Of a stretch of DNA of 24,098 nt, positions 1 to 10,400 are shown one piece after another. Under the pieces are notes generated by a model. It had not been told where the DNA came from and did not search any database. It was given only the letters and a program-made list of their open reading frames with translations. Position 1 is the stretch's first letter. Each line of letters starts with the position of its first letter. The translations under genes were made by a program, and so were the position numbers. Source of the DNA: Setaria digitata (Eukaryota > Nematoda > Chromadorea > Rhabditida > Setariidae); contig RCAB01000723.1 of NCBI GenBank assembly GCA_003640385.1, positions 1 through 24,098 on the forward strand, written 5' to 3'.

Positions 1-45
1 AAAAACACTGCAACTGCAACTTAACATATCACAAAAATGAAATAA

Positions 46-243
46 AATCGAACCCATATCTCCAGTTACACATCTACTGATATTCAAACTACCGTATCAA
101 ATAATTCCACTTCAGATCATGGAAGGACTTTAGCAGCGCATCGAGCATTTCTAATATTGCCCAGCCCTTCCTTTAAATTGAATCTGAAGTATAGCAAGAT
201 TTTCATCTTCCGTATATATGATAGAGCACAAACTAACAATTAA
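46..243 (+). other. Open stretch without start codon, possible terminal exon
   Basis: Frame 1 is open from just after a TAA at 43-45 to a TAA at 241-243, about 65 codons, with no ATG. An acceptor-like CCAG lies near 61-64 and TTCAG at 111-115. The middle reads HGRTLAAHRAFLILPSPSF; the spacing HRA-x-L-x3-SP-x-F recalls the start of a BTB domain, but this is only a resemblance. The minus strand offers a competing reading: an acceptor at 184-185 followed by 21 codons to a stop at 117-119. If either is real, the gene lies mostly outside the window (plus) or in DNA where I find no partner exons (minus). Confidence 0.2.
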
Positions 244-1450
244 ATTTTAATTCTTACTAGGTTAGCAAATCATAATTTTAATTACTGTATGTTCTACATG
301 GCATATAGCTAATGTCCATATGTGATATTTTTTATGTAGGTCCGGGAAATTTTCGTTTTTTTTTTTTTCTACATTTCTTTAGCTTGAATTAATAATGCGA
401 GGATGCAAAGAATAAAACTCCTTTTACAGTTTTTTTTGCTTTTATAGAAATAAAATTAGTTGTAGTTTGCACTTTTCTTTTACTTTAAATTCTAAAGAGA
501 GAAACATTTAGTAAACTGGTCGTTTTGAAATGTGAGTCCTAAAGAACAACTCATCATAATCATTAAATCAGTTGATCTAAAAAAATTATCGAAATATTCG
601 CAAAATTTCATTTGATTAATCTCAGCAAAGAAGAAAAAGAAAAAATCTGTAAAAAAAAAAAGCAAAAAAGAATGCCAAAATTTAGATGATAAAATGAAGG
701 ACAATTTCAGTGGAAAAATTAGCTTGTTATTTTACGTAATTCTCAGATATTTTGTTGAATGTAATTTAATGAACATAAAATAAATTTGTACTTCTTAAAA
801 TCATTTATTATACGTATTAAGATGGTTAAAGAAGAAAAAAAGTCCTAGATCTAAGATAATAAAGAAAATAATTCTATTGTTCGGGAAGATAAGAATAATA
901 TATTTATTTCATTTGGCTTATTCGTCGCAAAGAATAATTCATTGCAGTAGGGACAAATCCTGACACGCTACTTTTTACTATATTGAAATGCTCACAAAGG
1001 CTATCGATTGTAATTAGTTTACCATAAAACTGAAAGTATTAAAAAGCTAAAAATTGCTTCACAAATATACATAATCAGTACGCCGTCCAAAAAGTGAAAG
1101 AATGATTGAAAGAAAGAATAAGAGAAAATATTTTTTAAAAAAAAAGTTTAATAAGACAATTTTTGTACATAAAAATTATAATGAAAAGAGAGAAATGCAG
1201 AGTGCTAGATGACAAATTGGAATTGTGGATAGCACAAGGGAGAACGCCTAGGAATCTATGGACAAAACTAAAGATTCAGGGAATCAGAACTTCCCTTCCA
1301 GTAATATGAAATTTGAGATATTAGAAATCATCAAGTCAATTACTAGCCTTACATATTACTGAAAGAAATGATAAAATGGAAAAACACAATGAAATTAAAT
1401 AAACAACAAGAATTCTATAAAGCTCTTTTTTTTTTTTACTTCCTGGCTGC
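244..1450. other. Non-coding stretch downstream of atg-4
   Basis: This AT-rich DNA lies past the 3' end of atg-4 on its strand and should hold that gene's 3' UTR near 1300-1450. Apart from a short ORF at 1181-1309 I see no exon with coding character. The reading frame at 492-704 on the minus strand is phenylalanine and lysine runs from homopolymers. I cannot fix a poly(A) signal for atg-4 with confidence. Confidence 0.6.
1181..1309 (+). CDS. Small ORF, 42 codons, unknown
   Basis: An ATG-to-TGA frame of 42 residues, containing RTPRNLWTKLKIQGIRTS. Its composition is richer in G and C and less homopolymeric than the surrounding DNA, which is why it is listed. There are no splice sites I trust at its edges, no hydrophobic segment and no motif I recognise. 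It could be a decayed exon, a chance frame or a small peptide gene. It lies antisense to, and downstream of, atg-4. Confidence 0.15.
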   Translation: MKREKCRVLDDKLELWIAQGRTPRNLWTKLKIQGIRTSLPVI

Positions 1451-4400
1451 CTATTCAAGTAATTCAAATTCGTCGTAACTGTCGTTCACTTCACCGAGAT
1501 CCGTATAGTCTTAAAAAGAAAATCACACATTCTCTAAGCACAAATTATTCAAAATTTTCAATTATTTAACTTCATTATTCTCCACATTTTTTTTATAAGG
1601 AAACATAACGAAGCTTTATCTAATGGTACTAAAAGATGATTCACAGTTTTAATTTTTGAAATTTGCAGCACGAGACACTTGAAATAGAGTGGTTCTATTA
1701 CATCGAAATAAATATGTTTTTTTTTTTCTTTACTCGGATCTTCGACACTACTTGAACATAAAAACTTTAAATACAGATCAATTATCAGCTGAATTTTGTA
1801 AATAAATAATTTAGACAATTTACCTTGTAGCTTCGTATTTTCACCAACATATGGTATAAACGGTGGAAAATTTTTTGGTCTCGTTTCTAGCATTTCGAAT
1901 AGAGGTGGTGTTGAAGCAGGTAGCAAATGCTGCAGAAATATGGGATTTTTAAACTAATGAACAAAAGATAGGAATTGAACTAAGAAATGAATCGAGACTG
2001 ATTGATTTTATTGGATGCATTTCAAGTGTTTAATAATCAGTCAAGTTTCACCTTCTACGATAAGTGCAATAAAATTAACTTAAAATGATGAAAAAGCACC
2101 GTTCGCAATAACTGTGATAGCTCGTTGTAATCATCTTCCGTAGGACAAAAGAAGCCAAGTGCCAGCGATGGATCCACTTTCTCGAATTTCGTGCTCAAAA
2201 TGAACGGACAGTGATAGGTGTTATCTTCCAATTCATCATTTTTGATCTGTAAAGAAAAGCATAAACAAAAAACAGAACTAGAATGAACGATAAAATAGAA
2301 AAAAAAAATGATTACAAGTGAGAAGCTACAAAAATTATGGTTTGAATAGTACAAAAGTCTCACCTCAACATAACCATCACGCCCATCTTTCGTCGCTGTA
2401 GTTTCATCCAAGTCCACGAAATCTTGACAGAAGTGAGGGTCGAGATACAGCAACTGAAAGGAGAGCATTATCTTCAGAAAACGAAATTTCAAATTCCTCA
2501 GTAGTAAGATTAGACATTTTGTAGCCTCAAATTCTAGCTACCGTTTCTCAGTTTTCTCTAACAGCGATGAAAATCAATCAATCAAGCCAAAATCCATTTC
2601 GTTTTCATTTTATTTCGTCAATAATTTCAGGACAAAGTAATAATAACGTTTTCAATATTTATAACTTACATTATTATCAGCAATACCGCAGAAGTACAGT
2701 GCATGATTGGGTCGACCGCCAATGATGCCAACACACTGTGGCAACTGGAAAAATACCTAAAAAAAATATGAAAATCATCGATTCCCTGATGTTGCTTGGA
2801 CCTCTATAGTTGTACTTTCACTACTTCAATTGATATAAACCACGAGTGCGAAATTGTTTGCTTATGCAATTTCAGTTCTTTAATTTAAATTAGACAAACT
2901 ATATGTCATCCAAGTTTTTCCAGGGAATGATATTGTAAAGCTATTCAGAATATGAATGAAAAATAGTTCATAAAACTATTTAAAACAAACTTAAATACTA
3001 TCATTTTTTTATTTTTTTCAGTATCTTGACAATTTTCTGCCAAAAAAGAAAGAAGATGCCATAAGGTCGATTTCAAAAGTTAAATTTAACGAAGAATAAA
3101 GAAATGACCTGAATAGCAGGAAAGTAACAACGATTGATAGTATTTAAGCCAAGTCTAAGTGGAATGATAATCAAAAGTGGCCGCCAGTCATCGCTGGTAC
3201 CAGAATAACTGCTTAGCGAAGAAGTTTCGCTTCGTGCTGGAGAACGAGTACACTCTAGTAATATTTCGGCTTCTGCAAAATTTCTTTTTCTGATAGAATT
3301 TTCATTTCAACAGTTATTTCGATTTATTTTGATAAGTAAATAATTGTTGTCATTTACTAGGAAATGCATTTTGAGCACGAAAAACAAACATTTACCAGCA
3401 GGGCTGATAGCATCATGATTATCATTATAATCACTTCTAGTCTCACGTCGGGATCTGTAATATTTCACACGGTCAACTATATGACTTATACGTAATTTCG
3501 AAATCAATAAAAACATATGTTTTCAAATGATAAACGTTTTATATATTCAATTAGAGAATTCTGATGTTTGAAAATTAATGTCTCTCATATGAGAAAAGTT
3601 TTAAAATAGTATCGAAATAACTTTAGAAACACTTAGATAACTTCAGAAAACTACCCAGATTTTCGATAAGGAGGTCTCGTGAAAGCCATGGTACGTACAT
3701 CACTGGTTATCAAAACATTATCAAGAGCCACATGAATTGTTAATCGTGACCATTGATCATATATTACCAATTTTTTCAGAACTTGAGCCGCTGTGTTGGG
3801 ACCAAACCACTCACCAATTTCCTTACCTTCGGATACTCCCATGTGAGCTATAAACAAAATCTGATTTCGAAATATTGAAGAAATGAGCAAAAATGAGATG
3901 TTCATAATTTAGTAGTGAATATTACTTGTTCATGAAACCTGGAACACAAAAATAGCTTCCGCCAACTTCTCACATTAGGTCAATCCGAAGCCTAAATCCT
4001 AAATTTTGGAGTGACTCTCGAGCATGTGGCACTCGAAGTTTCAACCAAATTTTAACCTCTCCCTTTCCTTAATTTCACCCGCCATATGTTTAAGTTATAA
4101 TAAATGAAAAGTTAAAGTCCAAAAGAGTTAAAAGCAATAACTAAAATCCAGAAAAAGTCCCTTCATTTACCTATCTGATGTATTGAAAAAAGGCAGTTTT
4201 TCTTATCCTGGAACATTCGTAGTATGCGTTTGTATTCTAACAGCTTAACGTCTCGGTCCCAAAGCCAATCACGACCTAAATGTCGTACGATCAAAGCTCG
4301 AGCCAGCAACATTTGGCCACAGCGTAGCATACATCCCCAGCCTTGATCGGTTGTTGGACCAGTCCCACCTGCAACGAATCAAAATATCGATTAGGGAAAC

Positions 4401-6254
4401 GGAAAGAAATGCAGAAGCAAAAGAAATGGAACAAAGAAATCAAAAAAAAAAAAAGAAGTGGAAATTAGATAAGCAGAAATCAGATAACAGAAAACAAGCC
4501 ACATAAGGAAACGGCTATAAAAATTATTAATCTTATCATACTTATCATAAATTTACCACAAATTTCCTATTTGATCATTCAAATTTTCACTTTTTAGTAA
4601 AGCGGTGAGTCAATATGCCATAAGCACGTAAACGACCTACCAATGGGCTGAAAATTTTTCCGATATGTGAACCATAATAGTGATGTCATGAACTCTTTTG
4701 TACGTCCCATATCTATAAATAGAAAACAATAATAAATACAAATAAGACCATTAAAGCAAAGCAATAAAAGATATCCCATTTTTATTATTAGCTCACTCAC
4801 AAAACAATCATTCAGCTGACCTGCTCTTGATACGAATTTTTCGCCTAGCAAATAAATGGGAAGATTTGAATCAAATAAAGCATAGTTTTGTGCATCCGAA
4901 AAGCCCGGATCGAGCGTGAGATACGTTTCCAACATTTTACTCACTGTAGGCTTCCAGTCCGCAAATAACCTCCTGCAAATTTCTCTAAAAAAAAAAAAAT
5001 AAATAAATAAAAATAAACTGGCGTTGAGGAAAAAAATTCATAATTTATGTATTTGACGGGAACTCTATTCTTCCGCCATAACATTTTTCTTCAAATTCCT
5101 TCAGCACTGTGTTTGTCTGCTAAAAAATAATCCAAAATTACAATAAGTCCAAATAAGTAGTACAAACAATTAATTGATGAAACTTCTTTCAGCCAAATTT
5201 CAAGTTTCCCCTTTGATAAAAAATATAACATCCGAAGCATGACCCCACATTAAGCAGTCTAACCTAAGAGATATGTACATATTTCTATGTTTCGTTCTAA
5301 TAATTATTATAATAAAACTGGTCGGATTTTGATTTTTAATTTTTGAATTAATTCATAAAATTTAAGATCGGCACTATCAATTAATTTATACTAGTGGTTA
5401 ATTCCCCTCAATTTTTATCGAAGAATCCCGAATGAAAAAAAAATTGGGGAATAATAATATATAAATTGCAAACTAACGTCTATTTTTAGCATCACTAAAG
5501 AAAAAAAAAAACTGCATTGTAGAAAATGAATAATAAAATCTTGCTTTGATAAAAGTTATAAAAGCTTTTCATTTTTGGTAGAACATTTCAACTCTGTTAA
5601 TATTATGATAAACAAATGAAAAGTATAAACGTAAATAATGAATGCGATAGAAATGAACTATTCGTTTATTTTTATCTCTTCAGTTATGATATGAGAGGCA
5701 AAGACTGCTGAACCAAATATGAAAAGTTAAAATGGAAGTGAAATTTAAAAAGACCAGTTTTTTTTTCCTTTTGCAATTATCAAAGAAACATTTGGAAGTC
5801 ATGTGACGTAATGTAACAGATAATTGTCTGAGTTCGAAATTTCAGACCTCTTCTTAGAGATGAATTTTTTTCTTTTTTTTTTTTTTTTTTTTAGTAGCAA
5901 TGAGAGGAGGAATGAAATGAATAAAAAGGAGGAAGTGAAGAGGAAAAAAAAAGGAATGATTTTCCAGTAGCAATGAGAAGAGTGGGATGAAAGTGAAAAG
6001 AATGAAGGATAAAACAGGAAGTGATTATAATGCTAGGAAGGAAAAAGCATGATACAAGGTCAGAAAGAAAATATTAGAAAGAACTGATAAGAACTAAGGA
6101 AAAAAAAAAAGAGAAAATGAGGAATGATAAGAATTACCGGAATATAAAAAAAAAAAAGATAAAAATGATAGGAGTGTCAAAGGTGAAGATGACAAATGAC
6201 ATACTTCGCTTCCTCATGTACTCGCTCTTTCTTCAGCCTCAGTTCCGCCAACAT
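1451..6254 (-). CDS. atg-4: Cysteine protease ATG4 (autophagy)
   Basis: ATG4 cleaves the C-terminal tail of Atg8-family proteins (LGG-1/LGG-2 in C. elegans) so they can be lipidated, and later removes them from membrane. Exons in transcript order: 6254-6205, 4972-4821, 4712-4641, 4368-4171, 3847-3655, 3454-3396, 3272-3109, 2756-2670, 2453-2364, 2246-2100, 1929-1824, 1509-1451; every junction agrees in phase, giving 458 aa. The catalytic Cys is about residue 104 in [10 protein letters not shown]; Asp330 and His332 lie in YLDPH. Other family blocks are LWFTYRKNF (80-88), [33 protein letters not shown] and [21 protein letters not shown]-like motifs lie at both ends: YLTL (34-37) and FELL (454-457), matching the placement in human ATG4B. 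Intron 1 is long (1.2 kb). The start is the first in-frame ATG after an in-frame stop. I cannot say which C. elegans paralogue (atg-4.1 or atg-4.2) it matches. Confidence 0.95.
4973..4988 (-). other. Tandem acceptors 12 nt apart, atg-4 exon 2
   Basis: On the minus strand a long T run ends in TTTAG, then 12 nt later comes TTTGCAG. Both give phase-compatible joins to exon 1 (which ends with two codon bases, AA). The downstream site, consensus-like, was used in the model; the upstream site would add four residues (E-I-C-R). Confidence 0.4.
5880..6175 (+). repeat. Purine-only-like tract with a 73-bp duplication
   Basis: Within atg-4 intron 1 the plus strand is almost all A and G for about 290 bp (so pyrimidine-rich in the transcript). 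The block starting AGTAGCAATGAGA at 5893 recurs at 5966, followed in both by G-rich ATGAAA/GTGAA words, so a unit of about 73 bp was probably duplicated and has diverged. A run of about 20 T (5871-5892) precedes it. Confidence 0.5.
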
Positions 6255-6288
6255 CACATGCTAATGATAAATTGCTCCCGTTGACCAT
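6214..6288 (-). other. Overlapping uORF in the atg-4 leader
   Basis: An ATG at 6288-6286 opens a 24-codon frame ending in TGA at 6216-6214. It overlaps the atg-4 start (6254) out of frame. A second minimal uORF lies at 6259-6254: the minus strand reads ATGTGATG, an ATG followed at once by TGA, whose TGA shares a base with the atg-4 ATG. Both lie inside the leader if the mRNA begins at the acceptor at 6322/6323. Confidence 0.5.
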
Positions 6289-6321
6289 CAAATGTTGCAA
6301 TAGGAAATCGAAATTTCTGAT

Positions 6322-6337
6322 GCTGAAAGCAAAAAAA
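6322..6337 (-). other. Acceptor before atg-4 leader, likely trans-splice site
   Basis: The minus strand reads a long T run, then TTTGCTTTCAG with AG at 6324-6323. No donor partner is evident upstream, and the first ATG of the protein frame is 68 nt downstream, the usual layout of a spliced-leader addition site. An unseen upstream non-coding exon is the alternative. Confidence 0.5.
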
Positions 6338-6438
6338 AAAAAATGGACAACGAAGGAAAGCATTCCGTGAACGTACGTGAAATACAAACATTCCGTCGCT
6401 GATTTCTACACGTCCCATACAGTTACACATCCTATCGC

Positions 6439-6819
6439 CACGTGATTTCCGTCGCATATTACGCTGGTAAACGTCTCCCAGCGTTTGTCCAGTCCTACGC
6501 AAGTCGTGCACTGTTACATATCTTACACGCTACATAGTGCCTGCTATACGCCACGTACATCACATGTCTTAAATGCTGCGTAGTATTAGTCACACGTCGC
6601 ATATGAATGTTTTACACGTTGTGTTTACACGTGGCTAGTCACATGTTGCCCACGATACATAACGTCTCACACCTTACGTAGCTTTGTGTTTCACACTTTA
6701 CGTAGCTTCATTTGTTGCGGGCGTCACATAGCGTTACAAGTTTCACAGGTTACATAGCGTCAATCATATGTCACGTGTGTCACTACCCGCACATCATACA
6801 ATTATATGCCGTACACGTG
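6439..6819. promoter_or_regulatory. Four CACGTG E-boxes upstream of atg-4
   Basis: Palindromic CACGTG occurs at 6439-6444, 6628-6633, 6772-6777 and 6814-6819, all upstream of the atg-4 leader. The one at 6772 reads TCACGTGT and the one at 6814 reads ACACGTGA; the HLH-30/TFEB core is a CACGTG E-box, typically TCACGTGA. Known: HLH-30/TFEB activates autophagy genes. Inferred: these are candidate HLH-30 sites. Other bHLH factors bind the same core. Confidence 0.45.
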
Positions 6820-6977
6820 AACGTTACACGTAAACCTAACATATGCTAATATATGTGACAAAGCCTTCTGAAACCCATAAAATGAGATTCATTGATCGTA
6901 GAACCAATCAAGAAAAAAGGAGGAAGGTGCAAGCCGTCCCGAAACAGAATCACTCTCTTGTCTGCTCGTCTAACACA

Positions 6978-7017
6978 CTCTCCTCCTCTCTCTCTCTCTT
7001 TCTTCTCTTTCTCTTTG
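6978..7017 (+). repeat. CT-rich tract
   Basis: About 40 nt of C and T, including CTCTCTCTCTCT, in the space before TMEM161 and ending near TTTGTAG. It could be a promoter pyrimidine tract or a spare acceptor; nothing more can be said. Confidence 0.5.
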
Positions 7018-7328
7018 TAGCTATTCGCTTTCACGTTTTGCCCATGTTAATCTAGTTTTGTAATTTGTTTTTTCTATTACGTAGAGGTGTGACTTCATCC
7101 TAAGTTACGTCAGATACTTGCACACGTTTTACACGTCTACGTTTATAAAATGTAGGTTTCAGAATTTCTAATATTTTTTCGTTCTTGTTTGATCGAATTT
7201 AAGATAATACTTTTCGTCACGTAAAAATGGCACTTCCGGATAAATACGTGTTTTGATATTTTAGGAAAACGAGCTAAGTTGTAGACTTATAAGTGGAAGA
7301 CATTTAAGAACTGACTAATGATGCTTGA

Positions 7329-7402
7329 ATTTTTTTTCAGGTCATTTTGATTGAAAAATCAGTTTGCCGTTCCGAGGATTGTACGTACTAACGAGTGAAA
7401 TG
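7329..7402 (+). other. Acceptor and leader exon of TMEM161
   Basis: TTTTTTTTCAG ends at 7340 and is followed by a 62-nt exon (7341-7402) free of upstream ATGs, ending in the start codon and a donor (ATG|GTAATT). No donor pairs with this acceptor nearby, so it is a likely spliced-leader site. Confidence 0.5.
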
Positions 7403-10400
7403 GTAATTTGTTAGTATTATTTGCATTTTCGGATGAAATAAATTAACAAAAATGAGCTATCTTTCCTCATCTTTGTTGTATTTTCTTAAGCATGTAACGG
7501 GAAATTTGATTTAGAAAAAGGAAATTCGAGGATCGAAATCATTAAGGGATAAAAATTTCGCGCATGAACATCTCTGGTAAATTACCTAAAATTCGTGAGC
7601 GAATTTTTGTTGCATTGAAAAATATCTGTGATTTCAGGCATTCTTGGGCCACCATATCCTTGCTTCATTATTTATTTTTTTTTTCTTGACTAAAATTCGC
7701 AAAAGATATTCACTGGTCGAAATTATCTTATGCAATCGGTCAGTTCTTCATCATTTAATTAGCAAACAGAATGTTTAATCTTTTTTTTTAACTCTAGCTG
7801 AATAGCACTTATTTTTAGTCATTGTTCAATTTCTTACCTTTTACTGAAAGGTTTCCGAGTAGCATTTACCAGTCTGTTTGCCAGTTTAAGTTCAAATTTT
7901 CGTTCCCTCATTCATTTAAGAACACTTCCAAAAATACTTCTCGGAATTTTTATCTAAAATTAAAACTGCAAAGAAAAAATATATTGTGTGATGATTGTTT
8001 GTATTCAAATATACCTTCATTTTTTCTTTTCTTTTCCATCCTCAGGTATCTTTTGTTTTATAATAACCATAAATTTCATTATTTTTAATGAATTGTGTAC
8101 TCCAGGCTGCAGCGATATTTGCCCCCATCAAATGCTGCCTTAAAACAAGCATCCCAGTCTAATTCTGCGCGCTCAATGAAAAATCGAAAACGTATGCATT
8201 CAGGGTAAAGTTTCCTGTCTTAATAAATTCGTCATTAGATTCGATTTAATGCCAAACCAATATTCTTATGTTTCCTTTATTTATATAGTGGTGAAGAATC
8301 TGACGCTTTGGTATCGAAAAAGATGGACTTGAATTTGATGTCAGTTCCGGTAAATGTCAGTGATTTGCAGTGTTTGCAGTTTTATGATACATTTATGTGG
8401 TCTACCGAATTTATCGCCTTTACTTTGGTATGTTTCTAAATTGTTCTAAATAGATTTTTTTTTTTTGTGAATGTCGTCAGTGAGGAGATTAAAAGCAATA
8501 GCTGTAGACATAAAATAATGTACAGTAAATTATAGCTTTTTTTCAGTTTACTTAAGCATATTGGTCTATTTAACTTTGCTCTGTTTAGTTTGGTTCAATA
8601 TCTTAATTTAACATCAATTTGAATAAACAAATTGGATAAGGAACTATTTTTATATTTTATATTATATCCTAAATTTTAAAATAAAAAGTTTGAAATCATA
8701 AAGCTGGCTGATGAATTTCATCACAGCCGCTCGTCACGATGTTAAACTATTTACACACCTTTAGATTTCTTACGCTACAAGCGAATTAATATGCTTTATT
8801 TTCCCGAGAAATACAGATTTTAATATTTCTATTATGTGGTTGCTTTTATCGATATTCTTCTTGGTTCAGGTATTAATTGTTTTCTTCCCATTCATAGAAG
8901 AAATTTAAAACTTTCACAATGCCAAGTCTGCAACGATGACCGTCCAGATTCCATAGTAAAATAAACATATATAGTTGAAATGGATAGTTTAATAAGTGTC
9001 CATCGAAAATTTTTATTAAACTTCAGGCACTAACTATGGTTACAGCTACGTATTTTACGAGTAACGTTGCCATTGGTGAAAGAAATTTAGTTATTTCGAT
9101 AGCCTCCTTGTTTTTCTTATTCTCATTGATGTTAATAATGTTCGCTGAACGTCTCTTTGACATGCCTCTGAATGAAGGTAATTTATTCAGTCTTTTAAAA
9201 TATGATTCCTTGAAAGTTTTTGAAGTTGAAAACCACAGTGTTAATCATTTTAAAATTCAGTAATTTTCCAATATGATTCTGTTCGATGTCTTGATTCCAG
9301 CATTTGATTCGTTGAAGAATACAACCGCAAAATTTATGGCGGAGAGCAAAGTCTCTGATTATATGTCTCAACATTCGCCACTTCTCTTCTTTATCTCTCT
9401 GGCTGTAATGCTATCATTTTTTGCTGCTGTGCTTGTTTTTCCTGGTTTTCGATATGCCCGCATGTATTCCGACCTCGTCAAAGGGGCTGAGCGACCACTT
9501 GACAAGTAACAATTCCAAGCATCATTTCGAGATATTAGTTTCAGGAACATTTTCAAACACTAGGCGTTTATATATAATTGAGGATTTCAAATTCCTGGAA
9601 AAACTCCGTTGCAAATTGCTCGGGGATTTTTTTTTGACATTGTTGATGTCCTCTGGATTTTTCGTGAACGTTTTTTTATTTCTGATCTTCGATCTCCAGT
9701 TTAAGATTGATTCCTGTTATCACCTTACTTGTCATATAAAGAATAAAAGGGGAAGAAAATTTTTTGACAGAATATATGGAGAAAATTGATTCTCCGTAGC
9801 TTCTTGATTTTAAAGCCGAATAAATATCAGCTTTGATTAACAACGGGGGAAAGTAACGTAACTGTCTTTATCATCTGCACAGTAGTGCGGTGAATGGCAA
9901 AAGATTATATACAAAAAATATACAAAAGAGTATTTTTATTCATCAGTAGAAGATCTATGTTTTGAGTAGTTCTATGTGAAAACTATAGCTTTGCCCTGCT
10001 CCGTCGTCTGTTCAGAATTTTTGACTCATACACTAAATAAACCAAAAATAAGAGTAATTATTCCAGGATGTTGTATCATTTAACTTTTATATCACAGTTT
10101 TTGGCATTGTTTTTATATTCACATCCTGCAAAGAATTACCTCGTCTATGGACCAAAAGGATTGTGAGCTATTTTTTTTTTAAACAAAATTTTTATTTATG
10201 CATGTTAATTATTATGAAAATCAGGGTATTGTTTCCCTGAAGCACTGAGCTCTTAAAAATCAAATTAAAAAATAGATTCTTTGCATGGGCCCTATAAATT
10301 TCTCTTAATTTTTATTGTGACAGTAAGTGGCATTGCTCTCCTCATGTTAGCTATGTTTGCGGTTTATTTATAGAATACAAACATTATCTTTAAATTTGTA

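Larger units (their letters stand above)
6370..7255. repeat. ACGT-rich degenerate repeat region between divergent genes
   Basis: The core (about 6500-6840) repeats words such as TTACGTAGC (near 6676 and 6700), TACATAGCG/TACATAGTG, TCACACGT and ACACGT. I count over 20 ACGT tetramers across the stretch, where base composition predicts about 3 per kb. It is visibly richer in CpG than the flanks. It continues with TTACGTCA (about 7105, CRE/ATF-like) and a cluster of three ACGT near 7125-7142. No long ORF or RNA gene is seen. Confidence 0.6.

Noticed and set aside
6254..6511. 85-residue minus-strand frame upstream of atg-4
   Set aside because: It crosses a strong acceptor at 6323 and stops just before the atg-4 start in another frame; poly-Phe from a homopolymer. 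It is leader and promoter DNA.
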